A stretch of DNA of 8,432 nt from Sphingomonadaceae bacterium. Lineage in GTDB: Bacteria; Pseudomonadota; Alphaproteobacteria; Sphingomonadales; Sphingomonadaceae. Location of the stretch: NCBI GenBank assembly GCA_947446935.1, contig CANFIV010000049.1:1-8432 (forward strand), read 5' to 3'. Shown piece after piece: positions 1-6,593 of this stretch. A program made the translations under genes and the position numbers. Below the pieces are notes generated by a model. The model worked only from the letters and a program-made list of their open reading frames with translations, was not told the origin of the DNA and ran no database searches. Position 1 is the stretch's first letter, and the number at the start of each line of letters is the position of its first letter.

Positions 1-449
1 AAATCGTTGATCAGGTCCGCTTCGCCTCTCCCAATAAAGGCATCAATGATGCGATCGCAGCGCGCGTATATCGATGGGGTTAGATCGCTGACCGACTTTG
101 CGCGAAACACCGCCGCAACCAGATCGCGCCGCTTGGCATGGACCGGATCGTCCTCGGTCAGGAGGAAGGACGCATATTTGTTGTAGTCGAAATCTGCCGG
201 GCCATCGACCGCCGAATCCTCGCCCGCCTCCTGAGCCGGTCTAAGGATATGGGCATAGGCATTCGAAAAGTCGGCGGCATTGGCGTAGACGGCCTTGATG
301 TCCTCGTACCGCGTGACCACGAAGCCTTCCTGGCCATCGGCCATGCACGAACGGAACACCGGGTAGCTCTCGCGCGCCTTGCGCAGGAAAGGCAGCGGTT
401 CAGTGATTGCCGCCTCCGTGAAGAAGCCCTCCACTTCAGGTGCTTGCAT
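1..449 (-). CDS. Cytochrome P450, N-terminal part (gene runs off window)
   Basis: The 149 visible residues read as the N-terminal third of a soluble bacterial cytochrome P450, a heme monooxygenase that hydroxylates a small hydrophobic substrate using electrons from a ferredoxin or reductase. No signal peptide or membrane anchor is seen, as expected for a cytosolic bacterial P450. Visible landmarks are the early strand 'GFVVTRYEDIKAVYANAADFS' region (about residues 42-62) and the helix-C motif 'LTEDDPVHAKRRDLV' (97-111). In that motif His104 and Arg108 hold the H-x-x-x-R positions that usually contact heme propionates. The I-helix, ExxR and Cys-heme motifs lie outside the window, so activity cannot be judged. 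The ATG at 449-447 has a GGGAGAA ribosome binding site 7 nt upstream. The gene begins 57 nt after the EthD-domain gene, which suggests co-transcription. It uses several codons that are rare in GC-rich genomes (two AGA, one ATA, one CTA). The P450 assignment is fairly secure, but the subfamily and substrate are unknown. Confidence 0.85.
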   Translation of the reverse strand, partial: MQAPEVEGFFTEAAITEPLPFLRKARESYPVFRSCMADGQEGFVVTRYEDIKAVYANAADFSNAYAHILRPAQEAGEDSAVDGPADFDYNKYASFLLTEDDPVHAKRRDLVAAVFRAKSVSDLTPSIYARCDRIIDAFIGRGEADLIND

Positions 450-506
450 CGCGCTTCTCCCTTGGCCTGTTGCAATCGGGATGTCTGCGGCCTGTGGACT
501 GGGCGA

Positions 507-887
507 TCATGGCGAAACCGGCGCAGGGCCTGAGTGGACCTCTCGGCAGGGAAAGATGCAGAGCGACGGCCGGTCGAGAAAGTTCTCTTCGTCGTCCATG
601 AAAATCTTGCCGATGACCGGATCGGCGATGATCCGCTGCATTTCGAGCCAGGCCGCGTGGTCCTCCAGCCAAATCTCGGTAATTGCATCGAACGGGCTGT
701 CCGTAACCGCAGGATTTGGCGCTTCACCGACGCGATCGGCCACCGGCAGGGCATAGTTGCGGCGATAATCAAGAAAGAGATGGCCGAGATAGCGATGGGC
801 CAGCACAACGTGGCTGTTCTCGTAGTGATCGACGAAGGCCGCATGGCTCATGCCCGCCTTGCGCTTCAGCAAGATCATGACCTTCAT
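507..887 (-). CDS. EthD-domain protein (dimeric alpha/beta-barrel)
   Basis: This 126-residue protein matches the EthD family, a small ferredoxin-like fold that forms dimers. The N-terminal strand 'MKVMILLKRKAGMS' is followed by 'FVDHYENSHVVLAHR' (about 18-32), then 'ITEIWLEDHAAWLEMQ' (about 69-84) and the C-terminal 'DDEENFLDRPSLCIF' segment, all in the order usual for EthD. The length is typical. EthD is named from the ethRABCD locus for ethyl tert-butyl ether degradation, where it is needed alongside a P450 system but its chemical role is unclear. Here too a P450 gene follows 57 nt downstream. The ATG at 887-885 has a GGGAG ribosome binding site 9 nt upstream, and the stop is TGA at 509-507. 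The 'PCREVHSGPAPVSP' tail extends beyond the core domain. Family assignment is strong. A role in P450-dependent substrate or product handling is inferred from the neighbour only. Confidence 0.85.
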   Translation of the reverse strand: MKVMILLKRKAGMSHAAFVDHYENSHVVLAHRYLGHLFLDYRRNYALPVADRVGEAPNPAVTDSPFDAITEIWLEDHAAWLEMQRIIADPVIGKIFMDDEENFLDRPSLCIFPCREVHSGPAPVSP

Positions 888-962
888 AAGAAGACGCTCC
901 CAACTGAAACGCGCTTGGCGAAAGGGGAAAAATGCCCGTATTCAGGCCCGCACTGCGGTGGC

Positions 963-1020
963 TGAAGGGCCAGGCCGGTGCGCCGGGGAGCGTCTCCCCC
1001 CGAAGCACCGGCCCCTTTCA
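963..1020 (-). terminator. Long two-tier GC-rich hairpin between receptor and EthD gene
   Basis: A large inverted repeat starts 18 nt past the receptor stop codon. The inner stem pairs 985-990 (GGGGAG) with 994-999 (CTCCCC) around a 3-nt loop. The middle stem pairs 973-981 (GGCCGGTGC) with 1005-1013 (GCACCGGCC) perfectly. An outer imperfect arm pairs TGAAGGG (963-969) with CCCTTTCA (1013-1020). It lies where a transcript end for the receptor gene would be expected. No U-tract follows on the minus strand, so it is not a textbook Rho-independent terminator. It could instead reduce read-through or protect the 3' end of the receptor mRNA, letting the EthD-P450 genes be expressed at a lower level. 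The structure is seen directly. The terminator or attenuator role is inferred. Confidence 0.55.
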
Positions 1021-1038
1021 CAAGCCCCCCTGCAAAGG

Positions 1039-3507
1039 TTAGAACCGGTAGGTCACCTGCGCCTGAACTGTCCTTGGCAGCTGGGCCAGAAGGAAAGTGT
1101 CGGACTGCTTGCCGCCTGCAGCGGTGCCGGTCCCGCTACCCGTCCCGGTGATGTCGAACACACCGGTCTTGTATTGGATATTGGTCAGGTTCTTGCCGAT
1201 CACGGCAAACTCCCAGCCCACCTTGTCCGACTTCAGACGGATCGAAGCATCCACGGTCGAATAGGATTTCTGGAACCCGTTCGGAGAATCGAACGCCGAG
1301 GAGTTGTACTCGCTGCTGAAGCGGAAGTCGGAGCTCAGGCCAAGCGTGATGTCGCCGGAGACCGGAACATCGTATTCGAACCCGGCCGAACCGACCCACT
1401 TAGGTGCATTGGCCGTCGCCACGCCGCCCAGTTCCTGCAGGTACTGCTTGTTGGTCTGCCCAGGCAGCGCCTGCAGCACACAGCCCTGCCCGATCGACTG
1501 CCCCTGCCAGCATGGCGCGAGGAAATTGACATAGCGCGAGCGGTTGTAGTTCAGCGTGCCGCGCAAAGTCAGACCATCGACCGCACGTGGCACGTATTCA
1601 AGCTCGAGTTCCACGCCGCGGGTCCGCGAGGAACCGGCGTTGCGGGTGATGTAGCGGATGGAGATCGGGTCGAAATAGTCGACCTGCAAGCCGCTGTAGG
1701 TATAAGTGTAAGCGCCAAGGTTGAAGCGCAGTTGGCGATCGAACAGCGTGGTCTTCACGCCAGCTTCAAAGCCCTTGGCCGATTCCGGTCCGAACGACAT
1801 TCCGGCACCAAGCGGGTCAGCCGGCGAGAGAATGCCGCTATTCGAAAAGCCACCCGATTTGTAACCGGTCTTATAGGCCCCATAGACGGTTACGTTTGTG
1901 TTCGGGTGCCATGTCAGCGTGGCTTCAGGCGACCAGTTGTCGAACGTCTGGTTGACGTGAAGGGTCGTGGCCGGATCGGCGGTCTGCGGGGTGAACAGAC
2001 CCGCGAGCGCCGGGTTCACATATGGCTGGTAGAAATTCGAGCGCTTGGTTTCGTGCGTGTAGCGCACGCCGCCGGCGAATTCGACATTGGGCACGATCTT
2101 CCAGATCGCCTGACCAAAGGCCGATACTGTCTCACCGTGGGTGTGAGAGAATTTCGTGAACGCGAGGTACTTGTCGCTCGGCGCTGCGCCGCTGTTGATC
2201 AGGCCGATGAAATTCACGAACTCGTCGTGTTCACGCTCAGTGGTCTGATAATAGCCGCCGAGCATGATGTTGATCGGGCCGTCGAACGAGGTCAGGATGC
2301 GGGTTTCGTTCGAAAAAGCCTTGAAGTCGGAGTTGATCGCGGCCCAAACCCCTGCGTCGCTCTCCTGCCCATAGTCCTGAAGATAACGAACTTTGTTCTT
2401 GTTGTAGTTAGTGACACTGGTGAGGGTCACGGTATCCGAAAGCTTGTAGTTAAAGGTGTTATTGATCGCGAAGGAATCATAGTCGCTGTAGAGATTGTTG
2501 TCCTTGATCCCAGTGGCGCCTTTGTATTCCTTGGGGAGATTGTTGAAATAGGTCGTGAACTTGGCACCGCACACCAGATTGGGGTTGCGCTGACCGGTCG
2601 GCCCCGCGCAGCCCAGAATGGTGCTGAAGCCCGAAGCGCCGCCGCGGCTGTGAGTGCCGCTCACTTTGAGCGTGTCGGTGAGGCTTTCGGTCGGCGCCCA
2701 CTTCAACGTGAGGCGACCGATCAGGTCCTTGGTGCCAGGCTGGTCACGGTCGGCCGGGGTCGCGGCGAGCGATGCGGTTGCGCCGGTCGCAATGTCCAGC
2801 GTGTTGTAGAAAGCTGTTGTCGCGAGGTTCTTGGTATAGCCGCCAAACATGTTGGAACCGCGCACCGCGAGGCGAATGCCGAGTGTGGGCGAGACCGGGC
2901 CGGAAGCGATAATTTCGCCGTAGAGCGACTTCGAACGAAACTCATAGCCGACGCGGGCTAGGCCCTCGAACGAATTGCCGGGGTCAGCGGTGGTGATCGA
3001 GACCACACCGGCCGTCGCGTTTTTGCCGAAAAAGAGCGCCTGGGGCCCCTTGAGCACCTCGACCCGAGCCAGATCGAAGAAGCCTTCGTCGATGGTGCGG
3101 CCATGGCCATAGTAGGCGCCATCGACAATCACGGCGACCGACTGCTCAACGCCGACGCTGGAGAAGTTCGAGCCAACACCGCGGATCGTGAGAGACGCGC
3201 CCGATCCGTTGGACGAGCGTGCGATAATGAGTTCCGGCGCCTTGGCAGCCAGCTTTTCGAGGCCCGTGATATCCTGCCGGGCAATCATAGCGGCATCGAC
3301 CGCGCGGATCGACACCGGGATCGTCTGGACATTCTCCGACCGCTTGCGCGCTGTCACCACGATATCCTGAATACCACCGGTCTCCGGCGCGCTCGCTGCA
3401 GGTGCCGTTGCCGCCTGGCCAAACGCTGCTGCCGGCAAAGTGGCAAGAACCGCAATGCAAGTCCCGCTCAAAAGGCCGCGTTTTGTCTTTTTGCTGCAAA
3501 CGGTCAT
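1039..3507 (-). CDS. TonB-dependent outer-membrane receptor
   Basis: This 822-residue precursor is a TonB-dependent receptor, an outer-membrane 22-strand barrel with an N-terminal plug that imports bulky substrates using TonB-ExbBD energy. Residues 1-32 form a signal peptide (positive 'KKTKR', hydrophobic stretch, cleavage near 'AFGQA'). The TonB box 'DIVVTAR' lies at 48-54. The plug includes 'LTIRGVGSN' (106-114) and 'VEVLKGPQALFFGKNATAG' (149-167). The barrel ends in 'VTYRF' with the terminal Phe recognised by the BAM machinery. Two predicted loops carry cysteine pairs, C300/C313 and C666/C676, likely surface disulfides. I chose the ATG at 3507-3505 because a strong GGGGGAGGT ribosome binding site lies 4 nt upstream and the signal peptide starts there. 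The in-frame ATG at 3582 would add 25 residues before the signal. The gene lies between OYE and beta-oxidation genes on one side and EthD-P450 genes on the other, which suggests import of the hydrophobic substrate of this pathway rather than a siderophore. The substrate is not determinable from sequence. Confidence 0.95.
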   Translation of the reverse strand: MTVCSKKTKRGLLSGTCIAVLATLPAAAFGQAATAPAASAPETGGIQDIVVTARKRSENVQTIPVSIRAVDAAMIARQDITGLEKLAAKAPELIIARSSNGSGASLTIRGVGSNFSSVGVEQSVAVIVDGAYYGHGRTIDEGFFDLARVEVLKGPQALFFGKNATAGVVSITTADPGNSFEGLARVGYEFRSKSLYGEIIASGPVSPTLGIRLAVRGSNMFGGYTKNLATTAFYNTLDIATGATASLAATPADRDQPGTKDLIGRLTLKWAPTESLTDTLKVSGTHSRGGASGFSTILGCAGPTGQRNPNLVCGAKFTTYFNNLPKEYKGATGIKDNNLYSDYDSFAINNTFNYKLSDTVTLTSVTNYNKNKVRYLQDYGQESDAGVWAAINSDFKAFSNETRILTSFDGPINIMLGGYYQTTEREHDEFVNFIGLINSGAAPSDKYLAFTKFSHTHGETVSAFGQAIWKIVPNVEFAGGVRYTHETKRSNFYQPYVNPALAGLFTPQTADPATTLHVNQTFDNWSPEATLTWHPNTNVTVYGAYKTGYKSGGFSNSGILSPADPLGAGMSFGPESAKGFEAGVKTTLFDRQLRFNLGAYTYTYSGLQVDYFDPISIRYITRNAGSSRTRGVELELEYVPRAVDGLTLRGTLNYNRSRYVNFLAPCWQGQSIGQGCVLQALPGQTNKQYLQELGGVATANAPKWVGSAGFEYDVPVSGDITLGLSSDFRFSSEYNSSAFDSPNGFQKSYSTVDASIRLKSDKVGWEFAVIGKNLTNIQYKTGVFDITGTGSGTGTAAGGKQSDTFLLAQLPRTVQAQVTYRF

Positions 3508-3520
3508 TGAGACCTCCCCC
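3508..3520 (-). promoter_or_regulatory. Strong ribosome binding site deciding the receptor start
   Basis: GGGGGAGGT occupies 3520-3512 on the minus strand and is followed by CTCA and then the ATG at 3507. It is the best Shine-Dalgarno match in the window. It fixes the receptor start at 3507, directly before the signal peptide, and argues against the ATG at 3582. Confidence 0.8.
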
Positions 3521-3535
3521 TCATTTATCCAAGAT

Positions 3536-3548
3536 TGCATTCGATGCA
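3536..3548. promoter_or_regulatory. Inverted repeat in receptor leader
   Basis: TGCAT and ATGCA flank a 3-nt TCG centre, 29 nt upstream of the receptor start codon. The position fits a repressor site or a small leader structure, but arms of 5 bp can arise by chance. Confidence 0.25.
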
Positions 3549-3590
3549 GCTGCTCCGCTTGCCGGACCGCCGCTTCCTGCATGGCGATTT

Positions 3591-3596
3591 ATTATC
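3591..3596 (-). promoter_or_regulatory. Possible -10 element of the receptor promoter
   Basis: On the minus strand this reads GATAAT, in a locally AT-rich patch (AGATAATAAAT) about 85 nt upstream of the receptor start. I see no good TTGACA-like -35 box at 16-18 nt spacing, so this is only a candidate. Confidence 0.25.
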
Positions 3597-3685
3597 TGAA
3601 CGCAGTCAGCACTCCATGATTGGGGGCGCATCAGACCTTGCCCCTTTCTGCACCTGCAGCCGACACTGCCGTGTGACTTGAGGTT

Positions 3686-3696
3686 TTGCGTCGCAA
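3686..3696. promoter_or_regulatory. Palindrome TTGCG-T-CGCAA, possible operator
   Basis: A perfect 11-nt palindrome lies about 180 nt upstream of the receptor start and upstream of the candidate -10. Odd-centred palindromes of this kind are common in sites for dimeric regulators. No cognate regulator is seen here, so function is unproven. Confidence 0.3.
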
Positions 3697-3754
3697 CACG
3701 CGTGCTCATGACACCCACAAGCAAGGATGACCGGTGCAACCCGGCCTACGCCTT

Positions 3755-3770
3755 GGATCAAATCTGATCC
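3755..3770 (-). promoter_or_regulatory. Short hairpin downstream of the OYE gene
   Basis: GGATCA and TGATCC form perfect 6-bp arms around a 4-nt loop, starting 31 nt beyond the OYE stop codon. The position would suit a terminator, but the stem is short, of modest GC, and has no U-tract after it. It may equally be an operator-like site. Confidence 0.3.
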
Positions 3771-3801
3771 GTGGCGGACTGGGTCAGCCGGGAAATGACG
3801 T

Positions 3802-4965
3802 TCAAGAAAGGTGCCGCAGATCTTCGGTCGTAAATGGCAGAAGCGCCTCGAAACGGCCCTCGCGCACCTTTTGCGTCCAGCACGGATCGGTCAGCAGAGC
3901 CCGACCTACTGCAACAAGATCAAATTCGTCCTGCTCCAGCCGCTCGATCAGATCCGAAAATTGCCGAACATCGGCACCGTCACTGCTCGTCACCATCGCT
4001 TCCAGCAGATCGCGCCCCAGCGAGACCGATCCTACGGTAATCGAAGGTTTTCCGGAGAGCTTGCGGGTCCAGCCGGCGAGATTGAGAGCGCTGCCGGCAA
4101 ACTCCTGCTCCCAATAGCGCCGCTGCGAGCAATCAAAGATGTCGACCCCGGCATCGACGAGCGGCGAGAGGAACGCCTCAAGCTCCGCAGGATTTGCGGC
4201 CAGCTTTGCTTGATAGTCGCTCACCTTCCATTGCGAGAAGCGCAGCAGAATAGGGAAATCGGGCGCCGTTGCGGCCCGAACAGCTTTCACAACCTCTGCC
4301 GCGAACCGTGTGCGCTGTGCGAGATTGCCGCCAAATTGGTCGTTCCGATGGTTGGTCTCATGCCAGAAGAACTGGTCGATCAGATATCCGTGTGCCGCGT
4401 GGAGCTCCACCCCATCGAAGCCCAATCGGAACGCGCTGACCGCTGCATCGACATAGGCCTGGATCACCACTTCGATCCGGTCGAGGCTCATGGGCTTGGT
4501 CACCACCTCATCATGGCGGAGCAGGCCAGACGGGCCGATCTGCTCGCCGAGGTCGGCGCGATCGGCATAGATGGCCGTGACTGCGGGCTTGACCGAAATA
4601 CCTGTATGCCAAAGCTGCGGAATGATCCGTGTGCCAGCCGATTGGGCTTGCTGGATTACCCGGGCCCAACCGGCCAAGGCAGCCTCGCCAAAGAAGTTCG
4701 GCACATTGGGATCATTCGAAGCGGCCGGGTCAGGGATCCAGGTTCCTTCAGTGATAATCAGGCCCACACCGCCCAGCGCGCGCCGATGATAGTAGTCGGC
4801 CACATCCTCGCCAGGGACCCCACCGGGCGAGAACGCCCGCGTCATGGGTGCCATGACCACGCGATTGGGCAAGTTGAGTGCTCCGGCGCGAAACGGGCGG
4901 AACAGAGCTGCGGTTTCAGGCACGGCTTCTGCCGCAGTCGTCGGAGCTTGCGCGTTGGTCGGCAT
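3802..4965 (-). CDS. Old Yellow Enzyme family NAD(P)H:flavin oxidoreductase
   Basis: This 387-residue protein is an FMN-dependent ene-reductase of the OYE family, a cytosolic TIM barrel that reduces activated C=C bonds such as enones. The N-terminal barrel strand 'LPNRVVMAPMTRAF' (32-45) has Thr42 at the flavin-tuning position. 'ALGGVGLIITEGTW' and 'IPQLWHTG' follow. The signature 'GVELHAAHGYLIDQFF' gives the substrate-binding pair His189/His192 and the proton-donor-position Tyr194. 'FGGNLAQRTRF' and the FMN-phosphate segment 'VAVGRALLTDP' (about 351-361) complete the fold. The length is normal. I chose the ATG at 4965-4963 because a GGAGGGTGAG ribosome binding site lies upstream; a GTG at 4983-4981 would add six residues. 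The gene follows the SDR gene by 94 nt and is probably the last in the operon. In this context it could reduce a ring or side-chain enone of the substrate. The true substrate is unknown. Confidence 0.93.
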   Translation of the reverse strand: MPTNAQAPTTAAEAVPETAALFRPFRAGALNLPNRVVMAPMTRAFSPGGVPGEDVADYYHRRALGGVGLIITEGTWIPDPAASNDPNVPNFFGEAALAGWARVIQQAQSAGTRIIPQLWHTGISVKPAVTAIYADRADLGEQIGPSGLLRHDEVVTKPMSLDRIEVVIQAYVDAAVSAFRLGFDGVELHAAHGYLIDQFFWHETNHRNDQFGGNLAQRTRFAAEVVKAVRAATAPDFPILLRFSQWKVSDYQAKLAANPAELEAFLSPLVDAGVDIFDCSQRRYWEQEFAGSALNLAGWTRKLSGKPSITVGSVSLGRDLLEAMVTSSDGADVRQFSDLIERLEQDEFDLVAVGRALLTDPCWTQKVREGRFEALLPFTTEDLRHLS

Positions 4966-5059
4966 GGGTCTCACCCTCCACACAAATCACGGCGAAGCCA
5001 TGGCCCAAGGATGCTGGCCGGGCTGCCGTGAGTGTCGCCCGCACCGATCGGCCCGGATG

Positions 5060-5794
5060 TCAGGCGGTCGATGCCCCGTCGATCGAATGGTCTGCGCCGG
5101 AAATGTAGGCGCTTTCGTCCGAGATCAGGAAGCGCACGAGCATGGCTACTTCGTCGGGGGTCCCGGCCCGCCCCGTGGGCGTAAGCGACAGGCCGACCGC
5201 GCCCATTTCGGGCCCGAGTTCATCGACCATCGGAGTGTGAATGAACCCGGGCAGAACCGCGTTCACCCGGATCTTGTCTCCCACCAGTTCCAGCGCCGCC
5301 ACGCGGGTCAGTCCGCGCACCGCCCATTTGGTCGTAGCATAGGAGGCGATCCCGGCAAATGGCCGCACCGCTACGCTCGATGAGACGTTCACGATCGATC
5401 CACCGCCGGTTTCGCGCATCAGGGGCGCTGCGTGCTTGATGCCGAGCAGGGGGCCGAGTTGGTTGATCTGGAACGTCCTAGTATACTCCTCCACAGTCAA
5501 ATCGGCGATGTTGCCCGGCTTCATTACGCCCGCGTTGTTGACCAGCCCGTCGAGCCGGCCGAACTCCCGGCGCACGGCCTCGAACAGCGCAATCCAATCC
5601 GCTTCCCTGGCAACATCGAGCCTCACAAATCGAGCCGCTTCGCCTAGCTCCTCCGCGAGTGCGAGACCTTCCGCCTCGCGCACATCGCCGATCATCACCC
5701 GCGCGCCTTCCGCCACGAACAGCCGCGCCTCGGCAGCACCCATGCCGCGTGCGCCGCCGCTGATCGCGATGACCTTGCCTTGCAGACTACCCAT
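5060..5794 (-). CDS. Classical short-chain dehydrogenase, hydroxysteroid dehydrogenase-like
   Basis: This 244-residue Rossmann-fold oxidoreductase interconverts an alcohol and a ketone with a nicotinamide cofactor. The nucleotide motif is 'SGGARGMG' (12-19), with Ser in place of the usual first Thr. Asp37 at the end of strand 2 points to NAD(H). 'NNAG' is at 86-89. The catalytic residues are Asn111, Ser139, Tyr152 and Lys156 ('YATTK'). 'RVNAVLPGFIHTPM' and the C-terminal 'ISGADHSIDGASTA' complete the classical SDR pattern. The spacing gives the same Ser139/Tyr152/Lys156 numbering as bacterial 3-alpha,20-beta-hydroxysteroid dehydrogenase, and the overall look is of that group, though many SDRs share it. 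The ATG at 5794 has an AAGGA site upstream. It sits 21 nt after the preceding SDR gene. It probably oxidises a hydroxyl on the substrate or on a product of the P450. Steroid specificity is a guess from resemblance and context. Confidence 0.92.
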   Translation of the reverse strand: MGSLQGKVIAISGGARGMGAAEARLFVAEGARVMIGDVREAEGLALAEELGEAARFVRLDVAREADWIALFEAVRREFGRLDGLVNNAGVMKPGNIADLTVEEYTRTFQINQLGPLLGIKHAAPLMRETGGGSIVNVSSSVAVRPFAGIASYATTKWAVRGLTRVAALELVGDKIRVNAVLPGFIHTPMVDELGPEMGAVGLSLTPTGRAGTPDEVAMLVRFLISDESAYISGADHSIDGASTA

Positions 5795-5815
5795 CTTGGT
5801 TCCTTCGTTTGATCT

Positions 5816-6580
5816 TCAACGCGGCGCCATGCGCAAGGCCCCGTCGAGCCGGATTGTCTCGCCATTCAGCAGTGGGTTTTCGATGATCTGCGTCGCCATC
5901 AGGGCAAACTCGGCTGGTGATCCAAGCCGCGCGGGATGCGGCACCGATTTCGCAAGCGACGCTTTCGTTTCCTCCGGGAGCCGGGCCAGCAGCGGCGTAT
6001 CGAACAGACCCGGCGCGATCGTGCACACTCGGACCGCTCTGCCGGCCAGATCACGCGCCGCAACGATCGTCATGCCGACAACACCAGCCTTGGAGGAGGC
6101 ATAGGGTATCTGACCGATCTGCCCTTCATAGGCGGCGGCCGACGCGGTCATGATCACCACGCCGCGATCACCATCCAGCGGCTCGTTGCGCGCCATGGCT
6201 GCTGCGGTCAGCCGCAGGACGTTGAAACTGCCGATCAGGTTTGTGCGGATCACGCCTTCATAGTTCTCCAGCGAACCTGCGTTACCTTCCCGGTCGATAA
6301 TCCGCATCGCATGGCTGCGACCGGCACAGTGGACCACGGCCCGGAGCGGTGCCATCGCCGACACCGCGTCCACGGCGGCCTGTATGGCTTCGCTGTCGGT
6401 GACATCGGCAGCGACGAACTTGACGCCGTGGCCGATTTCGTGCGCCACCTCTTCGCCGCGCGATGTCGGCAAATCGACAATCACAACTTTGGCGCCGAGG
6501 CGTGCGAGCCGTTCCGCGCTTGCCCTGCCCAGCCCTGATGCGCCGCCAGTGACGAGCGCGCCGATACCGTTGATTTCCAC
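5816..6580 (-). CDS. SDR resembling type-II 3-hydroxyacyl-CoA dehydrogenase (HSD17B10-like)
   Basis: This 254-residue SDR probably oxidises a 3-hydroxyacyl-CoA to the 3-ketoacyl-CoA with NAD+, the beta-oxidation step before thiolysis. The cofactor motif is 'TGGASGLG' (11-18) with Asp36 favouring NAD. 'HCAG' (84-87) stands in the NNAG position. Asn114, Ser147, Tyr160 and Lys164 ('YASSK') form the active site. The C-terminal segments 'PHPARLGSPAEFALM' and 'IIENPLLNGETIRLDGALRM' are the hallmark of the HSD17B10/type-II HADH branch. The start is taken as GTG at 6580-6578: a GAGGGG ribosome binding site lies 7 nt upstream, immediately after the thiolase stop, and the fold begins there. An upstream ATG at 6685 would add 35 unrelated residues and overlap the thiolase gene. 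The gap to the thiolase gene is 13 nt. Its place next to a thiolase supports the acyl-CoA role, but oxidation of hydroxysteroids is a known side activity of this branch. Confidence 0.92.
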   Translation of the reverse strand: MEINGIGALVTGGASGLGRASAERLARLGAKVVIVDLPTSRGEEVAHEIGHGVKFVAADVTDSEAIQAAVDAVSAMAPLRAVVHCAGRSHAMRIIDREGNAGSLENYEGVIRTNLIGSFNVLRLTAAAMARNEPLDGDRGVVIMTASAAAYEGQIGQIPYASSKAGVVGMTIVAARDLAGRAVRVCTIAPGLFDTPLLARLPEETKASLAKSVPHPARLGSPAEFALMATQIIENPLLNGETIRLDGALRMAPR

Positions 6581-6587
6581 CCCCGTA

Positions 6588-6593
6588 CCCCTC
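6588..6593 (-). promoter_or_regulatory. Ribosome binding site deciding a GTG start
   Basis: GAGGGG lies directly after the thiolase TAA stop and 7 nt before the GTG at 6580. It supports GTG as the start of the HSD17B10-like gene in place of the in-frame ATG at 6685 inside the thiolase gene. Confidence 0.6.

Larger units (their letters stand above)
3508..3801. other. 294-nt intergenic region with short inverted repeats
   Basis: No convincing gene lies between the OYE stop and the receptor start; a reading frame from 3739 to 3521 shows no protein-like features. The region should hold the end of the upstream operon and the promoter of the receptor gene. Three short inverted repeats are visible: GGATCA/TGATCC at 3755-3770, TTGCG-T-CGCAA at 3686-3696, and TGCAT-TCG-ATGCA at 3536-3548. 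They may be a weak terminator and two operator-like sites. No regulator gene is present in the window to pair with them. Confidence 0.6.

Noticed and set aside
158..844. 228-codon open frame on the minus strand overlapping EthD and P450 genes
   Set aside because: It is out of frame with both, Arg/Ser-rich and without motifs, while the other frames give clear EthD and P450 sequences.
850..2961. 703-codon open frame on the plus strand
   Set aside because: It is antisense to the clearly real TonB receptor. The translation is Arg/Val/Gly-rich with no domain pattern, as expected from the opposite strand of a GC-rich gene.
3508..3582. 25-residue N-terminal extension of the receptor from an upstream ATG
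   Set aside because: It would place a charged stretch before a good signal peptide, and the strong GGGGGAGGT site sits directly before the ATG at 3507.
3811..5031. 406-codon open frame on the plus strand
   Set aside because: It lies antisense to the OYE gene, whose motifs are complete. The plus-strand translation shows no recognisable fold.
5436..6104. 222-codon Ser/Ala/Arg-rich open frame on the plus strand
   Set aside because: It runs antisense across the two SDR genes and has low-complexity composition typical of a shadow frame.
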